Assembly: GCA_949592205.1 (NCBI GenBank) | Contig: CATIUR010000004.1 | Coordinates: 96,556,337-96,620,336 of the forward strand | DNA from: Helichrysum umbraculigerum | Lineage: Eukaryota > Streptophyta > Magnoliopsida > Asterales > Asteraceae | Direction: 5' to 3' | DNA length: 64,000 nt | Part shown: in pieces, positions 43,310 to 55,900 of the stretch | Layout of the letters: each line of letters begins with the position of its first letter | Numbering within the stretch: the first letter of the stretch is position 1 | Translations under genes and position numbers: made by a program | The notes under the pieces: model-generated | Told to the model about the DNA's origin: nothing | Databases searched by the model: none | Seen by the model: the letters and a program-made list of their open reading frames with translations, nothing else

Positions 43310-43490
43310 TGAGCTATGAAATTCGATACCAAAAGGGGCGTATTCGACACCAAAAGGGGTGTATTCGGTTGCAAACGGGGCGTATCTGGCACCACAGAGG
43401 GGGTATACCACCCCTACAAGGGGGTATACCACCCCTACAAGGGGGTATACCACCCCGAATAGGGGGTATACGGCCCCTGTAGGGTGGTGT
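43310..43490 (+). repeat. GGGGGTATACCACCCC tandem array in Athila-2 LTR U3
   Basis: About eight units of 18-22 bp. One half reads CCAAAAGGGGYGTATTCG, the other GGGGGTATACCACCCCTAC, with palindromic cores. It sits just upstream of the TATA candidate, like the LTR-2 array. Confidence 0.85.
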
Positions 43491-43875
43491 AGCCCTGGTC
43501 GTGGTCTTGTGCACTGGATCGTAAGTCTCGCGTGATGGATTGTAATTCGTTTGGCAATAATTTCTTCATTCTTGGTCCGTTTTCAGCGTTCTTTATATCC
43601 ACGCATTCGTATTTACCTGAATATCATAATGAGATAATCAAAGAATAATTTTGAGGTAATATGCTTAAAAAGTGCTTGTAGAACATGACCATATCGTTTA
43701 TGCTCTATTTTGTACGTTATTTAGCCATTTTACTTGATTTTTGAAGCAACGCCTTATTTTTAGCCGTAATAATGAATTATGGTGAAAAAGTATTGATATT
43801 GAGTGTTTTAATCCATTTTTGGGCTAAAAAGGTGAGAATTATGTACGCAAAAACGTGACTTTTTACGTCCAATCA

Positions 43876-46297
43876 AATATCTCACACTTAGACGTTGCTT
43901 GTCCTCAAGCAATACATCAACTATCATCACTTAAAAAGATGTTTTAAGTCCGATTTTTGCGAATTTAAAATATTTCTAAAAACAACCATTCTTCATACAA
44001 GTAACTTGTTTCAGAAAATCGAGACAAATAAGATATTTGTTCCAGAAATAAGAAATGAATATCTTTGGGCATGCTTCTGATTCTCGTGATCTTTGGCATA
44101 CACATGACTTAGGCAATCTCACCAGGTGGTCACTCAATTCACTCAAAAGTGTTTCGGGTTTCCTATCATTCTAAACAAACGAAATCGCTCAAAAACCAGT
44201 CATGCAGCATTCATTGTCATAGGCTTGATCGAGAATCACATCTCCACCACTTAGGTGAGGACGGTGCTAATTATCCCAGGACATTCATCGGGGTTGTGTG
44301 TGTAGTGAGGGTTAAAGGGTATGGATAGTGGGATGTTTTTAGGTAAAAAGGGTTAGGCTTATCTTAGAATTTTTAGACTCATGAAAAATTTTATTTAGAT
44401 ATGCTTTTTAATGAAAACGGATAACGGTAAGGGAGGAAGATAGCTATTTTGACTTCTATCTTTTTGAAAACTCATGGAAGATTGTATCTTTTTGAGATCG
44501 GAGTTTTTTTTTTAGAGAGAGAGATTTGAAGCACATAGCTTTATTTCTATGACATATTTTTGGTTTAAAATTTCTTTGCCAAGAAATTTCAAAGGAATTT
44601 TTATTTTTCTTACTTCCCTTTTTTTGGGATCCTTTCTTACTTTCATTTTTTCAATCTTTTGATATTTCGAATTTCACTTGATGCCAATTTTTCGCACCTC
44701 AGAATTCTCGATATTTTTGAGATTTTGATTATGGAAACGCACACGAGAAATTTTGAGTAAAATACGAAATTTATGATTTTTGAGTGAAAGCAAAAAGAAT
44801 ATCTAAATAGCGTTTTTCGTAAATTTAAAAATTCCAAGATAAGGTTTTGGTGGGTATGAAAGTGAGTGGGTTTTAGAAACTTGGGTTTTCAAGAAACGAA
44901 AAGGTTAAGGCTCAACAGGGTTTACTAGGCGGATTATCGACACTAAAAGTGAGTATCGGCAGGATTAGGTTTGAAGAGATATGAGAAAATGGGTTTATTT
45001 CCTAGGGAATGTCAAGGTCATCTAATTGCACCTATACCGCGTACGGTACTCACCAATATGGTCTCAAAATGCATATCAGGAGCAAGTTCTAATTCATAAA
45101 TGCATACATCGGCACACACAACAAATGAATAGTGAAGCATTTAAAATGAATGCTTTATAGGCTCAAGATACCTCACTGCAATAAATATGGGTTGTATGTG
45201 CTTAGTCATGCGCTGCCCCTAAGACAATTATTTCTTAATTTGAGAAATTCCTACCTTACTTACACTACTTTCCAAAATAACTTACTCATATTTAAAAATG
45301 GCTCTTCTTAAAAATATTAAAATTCAAAAATAGCAAAGCTAACTGAATGAGTAGCTATCTACTGTCGAAGTTAAGCTTATGCTTTTCTTTGCTTAAAGCA
45401 AAAATTTTGAAAAAAATATAATCAATTTTTAAAGTGAGGAACATTTTCTGAGTTGCTATTTGGACTTAAAAATTTATCTAAGGTATTCTATACCGTTATC
45501 CCACAGTTAGAGGAACATTGTCCATAATGTTCTCTTTAGTGGAGATTTTACTGGAAGTAAAATCCCACACTTAGAGTTTGAACATGTAAGAAAATGTTTC
45601 TCAAGTGTTTGTTTTGGGCTGGAATCCCACACTTAGTGATAAGCTTAAGATATGGTATAGATTACTTTTATTAATTAACAGTACTACGTAAAGCAAAAAG
45701 ATAAAAACAGAGAAAGGATGAAGAAACTCCCCAAATAGCTAAAGCTGAAGATCTGAATATGTACCGAGAAGATGAAAGTCTTTGTTTTGCGAAAACTCCA
45801 TGAGGATTATTCAGCTTTAGGGGGATTTGCCTTTGATTAAGAACCTTGCCTTCCATTTCAACCATCCATTGTGAATCAATTTCTTAAGTGTGAACACGTT
45901 GGATATACCTTTTAACTCCATATTTTTGCAATGAAAAGGAATCGCTGTCTCAGAATGAAAAGATAATTTCTAATACAAATCATTTTGTAGAACATATGTT
46001 TTTAAACGAGTTCGAGCATAATGCATAAAAGTAGTATGCAAGTACCTCAAATGCTCGAAACATATGAACTAATTTTTGAAAAGTGTTTCCCATTTATCAG
46101 AGACGAGTGATTTTTGCAAAAGATGAGTTTGTGACTTGAAATATTTTGAAAAATATTTTTGAGGTATATACAAGTGTGAAGGATATTCAGAGATTTATCT
46201 TCACTTATTAACACACAAAAACACACGTATTATTCCACGGGTTGCCTCCCGAGAAGCGCTGCTTTTAGAGTCGAGAGTTCAACTTTCCTTCCTTCAG
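43876..46297 (-). other. Non-coding 3' region of Athila-2
   Basis: No credible ORF. On the minus strand TAAGTGTGGGA-like tracts recur near 43882, 45565 and 45630, and the first abuts the 3' LTR. Blocks shared with Athila-1 9574-11221 include TGGTCACTCAATTCACTC (44130), AACGAAAAGG...GGCTCAACAGG (44895), TCTAATTGCACCT (45020) and GAACATTGTCC (45512). The conserved GCCTCCCGAGAAGCGCTG block at about 46240 marks its 5' side. Confidence 0.6.
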
Positions 46298-47597
46298 AAT
46301 CAGTGGGTGACGGAACTTCCACGGCCAATGGTGCTCGAAGGTGAGACCCTGGAATAGAATCTCAAGAAGTGGCGAGTGATGACCTGAGTGATGTTTGGGA
46401 TCCTTTCCACATGAAGAGTGAAGCTTTCAAAGTGTTTTTCAACAACTCTTTGCAAGTGAAGGAGATCCTAGGTGATACCATTGACTGACTTTGAGATGAC
46501 TCCGTTGGGATCAAAGATGAGGGTCCCATTGGATCTGATAACCTCACGCTCGGGACGTTCTCCTCTTAAGGAATCCCTGAAACCAAAGAAGCGCAGATGT
46601 ATATCTTCATGATCGGCTGTGCTGGGATCTCTTCTTAGTGCATGGATGGATCCTTGAATACCCCGGAGAAGCTATCTTTGATGATCGTAATACGTGAGGT
46701 TGGAATTCTGAAAGATGTTCAAGATTCTGTAGTAAACCTCACGTAGACCATCATGGAATAGCTGTCTGGGTTCTTTTGAGGGAACGGTACCAAAGATTTC
46801 GGAGAGTCGTTCCGTGACAAAGTTTGCAGTGTTGATCATCGTTCCATCTGGTATGGAAGAAGGGATGGCACGCGTCCTTTCGTCTAAACTCACGTACTCG
46901 AGCTTCTCGATAATCTTGTGGGCGTGGTGTTCAATAGTGCAGTCGATGTAAAACCTATGTGGTGATGTGTCATCAATGTGGTCGTTATCGGGTATGGAAT
47001 CCATCAATCCTTTGAGATCATTCATCATCTGAATGTCTACTTCCTCCTCAGGGTTCCCAGATGCATAGTCCAAGTTGTACCTGTAAGAATGTAGCAAACT
47101 GATTTGCTGATTAGAATATGGATATGCGGACCTGATTAGGGCTTCATAAACCTTGCCATATATGACTTTTTGTCCTTCGAAGAACTCCAGCTCGTCTGCA
47201 GTTGGTTCTTCATTATCAGAATGTTCATGCAGGAGTTGAGTTGCTAGATTTTCGGCGAAGGCATGAATACAGTTTTGTAGGAATTGAGGACTTCGAGACT
47301 TATTAGCACGATAGACCATGTATTCAGCCTCGATTTCTTCGATTAACTCTCTCTGCCGTGGGGTGTACTCACTGGTTGAGTCTCAGATGACAGTCATTAT
47401 CATGCGAATATCATCCTCAAATCTTTCGAGGGCACTGATCATCTCTTCATGAGTAGAGAAGACCTGATCTTGGATGATCTCGAGAGGAGGGTCAGGAATG
47501 GCAGGAGATGCACGAAGGTGGATAGAGCGAACATCTATCGGAATATCCATAAAGACGACGTCATCTTCGTCACTGTCCTTTGCTGGAGTATCAGAAT
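46298..47597 (-). pseudogene. Extra ORF of Athila-2, fused downstream of protease, with stops
   Basis: The main open piece is 46672-47319 (215 codons; SPQFLQNCIHAFAENLATQL, then SAYPYSNQQISLLH). The same frame extends upstream to the LTR-4 junction through one TGA near 47388, and downstream through a TAG at about 46670 and another near 46468, to about 46298. The upstream part is acidic (DSDEDDVVFMDIP) and continues in phase with the acidic tail of the protease ORF beyond LTR-4. The central part is helical and His/Glu-rich. No domain recognised. It differs from the 220-codon ORF of Athila-1 but occupies the same place. Confidence 0.55.
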
Positions 47598-48264
47598 TGA
47601 TATCGCGTAAAAAGTCACGTTTTTACTACCGATATCTCTCTCATTCTGGAACGATTCTTGGCATTTTAAACTCAAGAATAGTACAAATCAATAGTATTAT
47701 GCCAAGATGGTCAAAACAAGGTTGCACGATGAAAATCACGCAAAACGGATGAAAAACAAAAATTCCACGCACGTTTGAAGATTCAAGGCATCAAAACGAG
47801 ATTTCAAGACAAAAGTGCCCATCACCAACATCCATCTCATCTAATATGTTCGTTTCCAAATTACGAATCCAACAGAAGAAGAATCAACAAAAACGGATGA
47901 AGAATGAAGATTTTACGTATGCCGGAAGATCCAAACGATTTGTACGAGACATCCAAATATGGGAGACATATTTTTGGGATATCTTTTCATCAAAGTCTTC
48001 GTTTTTGAATTACGAATCCAACGCAAAAAGAATCAACGCAAACGGACGCATAACGAAGAATACACGTGCAATTTAAGAAACGAAGCAAAAGACGACGAAC
48101 CGGGGCGGGGGTGTGCCAGCCGCCGCCGTCCACCACCCAGCCGCCTCCGGCCACCTTCCCCTGTCCCGTTTCTGCTTTTTGGTCCTTTCGTTTACCCGGT
48201 GCACCACCTTTTCCACCTTTTTCTAATGTGAGCCTCTAGTTGCTAACTTGAGCCAAAATTCAAG

Positions 48265-48272
48265 TATAAATA
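48265..48272 (+). promoter_or_regulatory. Candidate TATA box of LTR-4
   Basis: TATAAATA followed by GGTGCCTTGGG, the same context as the Athila-1 TATA box (GGTTGCCTAGG). Confidence 0.55.
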
Positions 48273-49895
48273 GGTGCCTTGGGTTCACATTCTAGCCAAC
48301 CCTTATCTTTCTTTCTACACACCTTCCTACATTCTCTAAAATCATTAATTATGTAATAGTTAGTAGTGGCTAGCTTAGCAATGTAACGCTTTGAAATATT
48401 CGGAAGTAATATAAGCATCGTTTCGCTTGCAATAATTATGGGTAATATCTATCCTTTTCTTTTATTAATTATTTGTAATGTTCTTGTTTGATGTTTATGA
48501 TTTATTAATATTAGAAATGTTTATTGCCATGATCCACGAGTAGTTGCTTATATGTTTGCCATGATTTAGATAGTTATAATGGAATGATATTAAATATTGT
48601 GAAGTAATGTGACGGCCCCTATTCGACTGTTCTCGGATATAGTGCTTGAAACGCTTTATGCGGAGTACAAACGTACGGAAGTCTGAGAACGACCGAAGGT
48701 AGTTATATTACGGATCAATACTATAAAAGTGCTAAATTAATTTCTGTTTATAGTTTAATTATAATATTATGAACGAATGATGGCATGTTTGGCCAACCGC
48801 TTATGACCAGACTACCCCAACTTATTCCGGTAGGGTAAAACCTATTTATGCGTCTATTTATTCAATAGACCATGCCATGATACGGACATCTCTGACGACC
48901 GATATTGGGGAATAGGATTCGAGGGTAGTCGTTGGCCGATGTGTTCAGTACATTTGGGAGAACTTCCGGTGTATTGTAATTGTTTGTGTTTACTATCCAT
49001 GTGACATAACTTCTATCTATTGCGGACAACTCTACGTTAGTTAGTTGATAGGATCGTGAAAATAACTCATTTCAACATAGTTTAAATTTATAAGGAGAAA
49101 CTTATATGAATGGGAATTATTATACTTTGTTATTGTTTAAACATATGACACTAGACCTAATTTATGGAGTACCATTTCCTGTTATCTACGTGACTACAAC
49201 TTAGATATTAGGGAGTCATGAACCTTAATTGTGGTAAGTAGTTATCTGTGCCCATGACATGCAATAAGTAAGACACAGTGAAACCACTCGTTGTACATAT
49301 TAGGTTTACATTTCTGCACTGCTTTACATTTAGTTAGTTTAGAGTGTCACTTTCACTGTCAATTACTCTTGACCGCGTGTTGGATGTAAGAAGCCGTGGA
49401 ACTACCATGTAAAGTACACTGTCTATTTACTGAAATGCATGGTCTTCATATGAAACATGTTTTAACAGATTGCGAATAATCCAGGGATGTATAACTGTTT
49501 GAAAAGGAGAGGTCTAATGTAACAACCGCCAAATTAGAGCTAGTATTAGCGCCTAATTCTTTGTTAATACATGTAATTAGTTCTGTGTTAGGCTAATTTA
49601 TGTACCGGATTATATGTTGGTGAATATATACAACTTTGCGATTTGATTAAATCGTGCGCAACTTAAATAGAATGAAATTCTATTCGATTAACACGGACGT
49701 TGGTGAACAAAATGTTTATAAACTAAAATAACGCAATTATAACTGAAATGCTATTTTATAATAGTTAATAACTGACGTGTACTACTCGAATAAAACGTAC
49801 ACGATTTTAAAAAAACAAAAGTGATTAAAATTAATCTAACCTATTAAAGATTTAAGGAAATAATTTAAATAAATCATTTAACAAGATTTGTGATT

Positions 49896-49906
49896 TATAA
49901 ATATAA
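49896..49906 (+). promoter_or_regulatory. Candidate TATA box of gypsy-2 5' LTR
   Basis: TATAAATATAA, about 380 bp into the LTR, followed by a G/C-rich start region and then CT-rich sequence. Equivalent site at 57811-57821 in the 3' LTR. Confidence 0.5.
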
Positions 49907-50359
49907 TTAAACGCGTAAAATAAATATTTAACGTTTAAATGACGGAGCAAACGAACACCGCACGGAGCGGGAACGCGGGGCGAAAGTGGGGATTTAACCT
50001 CCCACCTCCACCCACTTTCTTTCATTTCTTATTCTCTCTCTCCTCCTTTTCTTTTCTCTCAAAAACCACAAACCAAAAATCAACGAAAATCGCAAAATAA
50101 ACATACTAAACGACCTCGGATCTTCAAGCCCCTTTGGAAATAAACGACCACCTCGCGACGATCTACACTTCTACCTTTTCGGATTTTCAATCCGACACTT
50201 TGTAAGTTTCCGACAAATCCCGACATCTCTCGTTTTTGATCATTTTTACTAGTTTATGGTTTTGATAGGCTTGTTATGTTCATATAAGGGTTGGGTAAAA
50301 GAATCGGACCAAACGGAAACCCGAAAACATGTTTTTGGCTCAAAATCCGTCAATCAGAC

Positions 50360-50718
50360 GTAAGTGACGCACTGATGAACCCAGATATGCGTCACTTCGT
50401 GCGACACTGACTAAGTGTCGCATAAGCCCTCTTTTCCCGTCACTACCTAAGTGACGCATTTTCAATATCCGTCACTACTAGCGTCACTTGCCTTAGTGAC
50501 GCCTATGATCGAAATCTAATTTTATACGACACTCTTGCCCGACACTACTCTAGTGACGCCTAGAACCTTAAACCGACACTTGTTACCGTCACTACCTAAG
50601 TGTTGCCACCTTATGCGTCACTTCCCTAAGTGACGCCCTAAACTTATATTTCGCGATTTTATGCGACACTTCCTAAGTGTCGCCTAAACCTTAAGTGGCG
50701 CTATGAAGTGTCGCACAA
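50360..50718. repeat. Motif array GCGACACTT/AAGTGACGC type in gypsy-2 5' LTR
   Basis: About 20 cores: AAGTGACGC, GCGTCACTT, GCGACACT, AAGTGTCGC and PuCCGTCACTAC variants in both orientations. Copy at 58275-58633 in the 3' LTR, with the G/A change at 50698/58613 falling inside a core. Confidence 0.9.
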
Positions 50719-51069
50719 AGCAGCAGACTTTCAACTATTTTTACACTAAGTGTCGAACTTATACAACTTCCAATACTTATACCCTACGACTTAACAAACA
50801 TCATAGAACATACTTTTCTATTACAAATACTCTAAATTGCGTTATGAACGATAAAACTTTAATTATAACAAATCACCAACGGGCCGTATATACTTTGACA
50901 CGAACGTGAACGAACCAACGTTAAACACAACGGGGTATGAACAACTAGCCTAGATGGTCTTGCGAGACATCTACTTACTTAACCTTACGTGTTTAGGCAC
51001 TAGAAGGTTACGGGTTCGGAGAACCTACTTGATTTACTACTACTTGCTATTTACTCCTGCTCGACTCAG

Positions 51070-51578
51070 GTGAGTCTTACAGCCCCACTTTTACTGCTTT
51101 TATACTTTGGGGTGAGATACTTAGCAACTGTTTTACGTATGAACACAATGTACTGAACTGAAAACATTACTGATTACAAACAAACGCATGAGTTACTTTT
51201 ATCCACTGAAAGCCTCCTTATCGTAAGTTGTTAGTTATGGTCTTAAGCGCGAGTACTAGTAAATGGATCCATTTGGGACTGACAATCCCTGTCTGGGGTG
51301 GTAGCGCCACCACGTACTGATTTACACGTAGAAACAGACATATTAGTATTTGTTACATATGAGTGTGCGGATAGCACTCACGGGGGTACGTGATTTATTT
51401 CACACTACACGGTTAAGCTTCAACTTATGAGCTCATGGCACTGTACTGATATACTGATTAACTTACTTTGCTTGATAGCAATACGGGTACATACTTGTGG
51501 TTCATTACTTCTACTTATTACCAAACCTGTGAGATTCACCAACCTTTTTGGTTGACACTTTTTAGCTTTGTATCTCAG
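51070..51578 (+). other. Putative intron in gypsy-2 5' LTR
   Basis: ACTCAG|GTGAGT donor and TTTTAGCTTTGTATCTCAG acceptor (pyrimidine-rich, T-rich upstream), 509 nt apart. Same junctions in the 3' LTR (58985-59493). Removing it would shorten the leader but keep the motif array and PBS. Confidence 0.4.
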
Positions 51579-51894
51579 GTACACATATGGAGTAGGATCA
51601 CTCCAGGATTACTAGCTAGAGTCGCATGATTTCCAAACTGCATTTAACGGAGATTCTTTGGCATTATCTTTTGTAACTACGATTATGTAATAGAATCTCC
51701 CGCTATACGCGTGGACTCTAGGGAACTACTTTTTGTATACGAAAACCTACGGTTTTCAAACGATTATTATTTATGAAACCTTTTATAAACGTCTCATTTA
51801 GAGGTCGTTTACTATTAATCTTGTGCTTTGTATATTGATTAGTAACACCCAATGTATGCTTCCGCAAATCGTTAAACTTGGGGGTGTTACAGAT

Positions 51895-51907
51895 TGGTAT
51901 CAGAGCC
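51895..51907 (+). other. Primer binding site of gypsy-2
   Basis: TGGTATCAGAGCC, 3 nt after the LTR end. Matches initiator tRNA-Met. Confidence 0.9.
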
Positions 51908-52211
51908 AAAGGTTATAGTGAACTAGGTTGCATTTAGTGGGCCTAGACTATGACTGTTAGGCAGTATTCTCTTATTAGACATGACTAGTTCAGGAATTAC
52001 AGCATACAACTTTAATTTAACATAGCCTGATCAACTATGTATAATTAAGGAAAGATGATGTAAGATCTGAAATAATTATGTTGAACAGGGATACGATAGT
52101 TGACTCTGACTACGAGAGAACCGGACCATTACTTGATACGTGCTAGACACTAGGCTGGATATGATATATGTATATATATTAGCCTCATCTTACTAACGCT
52201 TTGTCTCAGAA

Positions 52212-52604
52212 ATGGCAAACATCCCATCCAATTCATCTCGTTCTCAATCCGGGTCGCAGAACCCAAGGGTAGCAAGGAGGAACGCTAGGTTGCCTCGAGC
52301 TGGCCCGTACTCCACTCACTCTACCTTGCTGGCCTTAGCCGCTAGGGTGAACCAACACGAGCAACGACTTCGCACCATGGATGTCGTGTTGCAGGAAACA
52401 AACGAAAACTGGAGACTTACATCCCTCGAACGCATAGAAGAAGTCTCCGACGACCTAGAAACCACAAACAACAACATGGATGTCCTTCGCAACCAAATTA
52501 TAGAAATAAGGGTGGAAAATGCCCTTCTGCAACAAAGGATGGATGAATGTGTGCAGCGCTCACTTGAGACAGAAGAGTATGCGCGCGGACTAACACAACG
52601 ATAA
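52212..52604 (+). CDS. Small coiled-coil ORF upstream of gag in gypsy-2 (130 codons)
   Basis: ATG start MANIPSNSSRSQSGSQNPRV; residues 1-40 are basic and Ser/Arg-rich (RVARRNARLPRAGPY); residues 45-130 form heptads with the ETNENWRLTSLERIEEVSDD core. Homologous to 3315-3683 in gypsy-1, so the ORF is kept in two separate members. After the TAA the frame continues 25 codons (LAEDNARQASRLANTVDRL) to a second stop near 52695, and that tail is also conserved in gypsy-1. It sits between PBS (51895) and gag-pol (52983). Function unknown; coiled-coil assembly is inferred. Confidence 0.7.
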   Translation: MANIPSNSSRSQSGSQNPRVARRNARLPRAGPYSTHSTLLALAARVNQHEQRLRTMDVVLQETNENWRLTSLERIEEVSDDLETTNNNMDVLRNQIIEIRVENALLQQRMDECVQRSLETEEYARGLTQR

Positions 52605-52982
52605 ACACTAGCCGAAGACAACGCCCGACAAGCTAGCAGGCTTGCAAACACTGTGGACCGTCTTGTCACGATGATGGAACAAATTAATCTACGTTAAAAC
52701 TAGTGTAGTCTTTATCCTGTAATCTAGTAACTATCTAAGCACTACTCTATGTTTCAGTCGGATGTAATAATTCCCGACACCTTTTGTAATACATCTGTAG
52801 GATGTAACCTTTGAACTCGTATCATCTATCAAGTATTGCTTGCTGTTTCAACTCATATTAATTGCCATAATCCTTTTTCATATTGATGTTATGTATTACC
52901 ATCTTTATACATGTACATCTGAAATAAATGCAATTTCTCTTACAAAAATCTCATGTATCTTCATTTCTTTTATTGAAGAATC

Positions 52983-55900
52983 ATGCCGCCAAAGACACGA
53001 CCATACACCGATGCCCAGATTACCTCTCTTATAACTCAGGCTGTTACTGAAGCCTTAGCTCGGAATACTCCACCAGGTTCCACAAGAAACAGCGATGCCG
53101 CTGAAACCTCTGCTGCTAAACCTTGTTCATACAAGGATTTCCAAAACTGCAAACCCTTGAGCTTCAAGGGGACCGAAGGAGCCATCGGACTTATCAGATG
53201 GTTCGAAAAGATGGAATCCGTTTTCCGCATCAGCAAATGTGCGGAGGACGACAAAGTCAAATTCTCCACCTGCACCCTCGAAGATGGTGCCCTCTCGTGG
53301 TGGAATTCCTATACCCAGTCTGTGGGTATTGATACCGCTTATCTACTCCCTTGGGAGGATCTAAAGAAAATGCTCACTGATGAGTATTGCCCGGCCGAAC
53401 AACTATACAAGCTGGACGAAGAGTTCTGGAACTTGAAAGTGCAAGGAACTGATATCGTTGGATACACCACCCGATTCCAACAACTCACCGTCCTTCGCCC
53501 AACCATGGCGGGTACTGAACCCGAAAAGATCAAGAAGTATATCCGCGGCCTCCCGGAACCTGTCCGGGGAAATGTCGCCTCATCAAAACAAACCACTCTT
53601 CATGGTGCCATTCGGTTGGCCCATGAACTTCTAGCCATGAACGAGGACCCAGAACCACCCACTCCATCCTCCAACAATAACAAAAGAAAATGGTCCGACA
53701 ACCACAACAACCACCAAAACAAGAAACCTGAAACCATTAAAGCCTACACCTCCGGTACTGATGACAAGGGGGCGTATAAGGGAACCAAGCCCTATTGCTC
53801 AAAGTGCCAACGACACCACCATGGTTCGTGTCCCTGTAGTAAGTGTAAGAGATTTGGACACTTGGCTAGGGACTGTAGATCAAACACTACTGACACCAAC
53901 TCCTCTGCACCAAAGACTTGTTATGGGTGCAACGGTACGGGACATTTCAAGAAAGACTACCCGAAATTGAACAACAACAACAACAACAGGAACAACAACA
54001 ATGCTCGAGGAAGAGCTTTTGTGCTGAAATCTGGGGAAGCCCGTCAAGACCCGAATGTGGTCACGGGTACGTTTCTTCTCAACAACTTGACTGCATCTGT
54101 GTTATTTGATACTGGTGCTGATAAAAGCTTTATTTCCGACGAATTTTATCCACTACTCGACACTACACCTATTGCCTTAGATTCTAAGTACACTGTAGAA
54201 TTGGCAAACGGAAAACTTATTGAGGCCGACAGTGTGATACCTAATTGCACTCTGAACTTAGCTAACGAGCTTTTTCCCATTGACTTGATACCTGTCGAAA
54301 TCGGCAGCTTTGACATCATCGTCGGTATGGATTGGTTATCCAGGCACCGAGCCGAAATCGTTTGTTTCGAGAAAATTGTACGCATTCCTCTCGTCACCGG
54401 TAGAACTTTGAGCATACAAGGGGAGACCGGTGGGACGAGAATCAATATCATTTCTTGCATGAAAACCCGAAAATACTTGAGAAAAGGGTACCAGGCAATC
54501 CTCGCACACGTTATGGAGAAAAAGTCGGTGGAAAAGCGACTTGAGGATGTGCCTATCGTTCGAGACTTCCCAGAGGTCTTTCCTGAAGACTTGCCTGGCC
54601 TTCCGCCACCTAGACAAGTCGAATTTTCTATTGACCTTGTGCCCGGTGCAGCACCCGTGGCACGAGCACCTTACCGATTAGCCCCATCCGAACTTCAGGA
54701 GTTGTCTACTCAGCTACAGGAACTCCTGGACAAGGAATTTATTCGACCAAGTTCCTCGCCTTGGGGAGCTCCGGTCCTATTTGTGAAAAAGAAAGACGGT
54801 TCTTTCCGCATGTGCATCGACTACCGTGAACTCAACAAATTAACTGTCAAGAACCGTTACCCACTTCCTCGCATTGATGACCTGTTTGACCAACTTCAGG
54901 GATCGAGTTTTTACTCAAAGATCGATCTACGGTCTGGTTACCACCAACTCCGAGTTCGTGATGAAGATATTCCTAAAACCGCTTTCCGAACTCGCTACGG
55001 GCATTACGAATTCCAAGTGATGCCATTCGGCTTAACCAACGCACCGGCTGTATTCATGGACCTTATGAATCGGGTGTGCAAACCTTACCTTGACAAGTTT
55101 GTTATCGTCTTTATCGATGACATCTTGATTTACTCGCGCACTGAACAAGAACACGCGCAACACCTGAAAACCATCCTAGAGCTGCTCAAACACGAAGAGT
55201 TGTACGCCAAATTCTCTAAGTGTGAGTTCTGGATGGAAACCGTTCAATTCCTTGGCCACGTCATTGATAATCAAGGAATTCATGTCGATCCTTCAAAAAT
55301 CGAGGCTATTAAGTGCTGGCAAGCACCTACAACACCGACCGAGGTACGCCAATTCTTAGGACTCGCCGGATACTACAGGCGGTTCATTGAGAATTTTTCG
55401 AAAATAGCCCTACCTCTCACTGCACTTACTCAAAAGGAAAAGAAGTTCGATTGGACTGACAAACAGGAGTCGGCTTTTCAGCTACTAAAACAAAAACTCT
55501 GCAGTGCACCTATCTTATCTTTACCCGAAGGCAACGATGACTTCGTGGTATACTGTGATGCTTCACACCAAGGTCTTGGTTGCGTACTGATGCAACGAGA
55601 CAAGGTCATCGCTTACGCCTCACGACAACTCAAGGTCCACGAAAAGAATTACACAACTCATGACCTAGAGTTGGGGGCTGTTGTATTCGCTCTAAAAATC
55701 TGGAGACACTACTTATACGGTACCAAGTGTACAATCTTTACCGACCATAAAAGTCTCCAACACATCTTCGATCAAAAGGATCTCAACATGAGGCAACGTC
55801 GATGGGTCGAGTTGCTCACTGATTACGATTGCGAAATTCGCTATCATCCAGGCAAGGCGAATGTTGTCGCCGATGCCTTAAGCCGAAAAGAACGAGTGAA

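Larger units (their letters stand above)
41525..43875 (-). repeat. 3' LTR of Athila-2 (2351 bp)
   Basis: Plus-strand left end TGATCGCACCCCG, right end CGTCCAATCA; the minus strand starts TGATTGGACGTAAAAAGTCACG, shared with the Athila-1 LTR start after six bases. TATA candidate (minus CCTATAAATAGAGG) at about 43230-43243. Tandem arrays at 42270-42500 and 43310-43490. GAGAG at 41520-41524 is the candidate target duplication. Confidence 0.85.
49518..51891 (+). repeat. 5' LTR of gypsy-2 (2374 bp)
   Basis: TGTAACAACCGCC to GGGGGTGTTACA. TATA candidate TATAAATATAA at 49896-49906, then a CT-rich leader (50020-50060), a motif array (50360-50718), and a putative intron (51070-51578). Most of the LTR lies downstream of the TATA, so the motif array should be transcribed. 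Confidence 0.95.

Noticed and set aside
50703..50909. 68-codon frame in the gypsy-2 LTR (also 58618-58824)
   Set aside because: Starts in the motif array, has no family features, and is duplicated only with the LTR.
51892..51907. tRNA-Met-like sequence as a tRNA gene
   Set aside because: Only the primer-binding complement of the tRNA 3' end is present; no cloverleaf. The same holds at 3999, 24557 and 38460.
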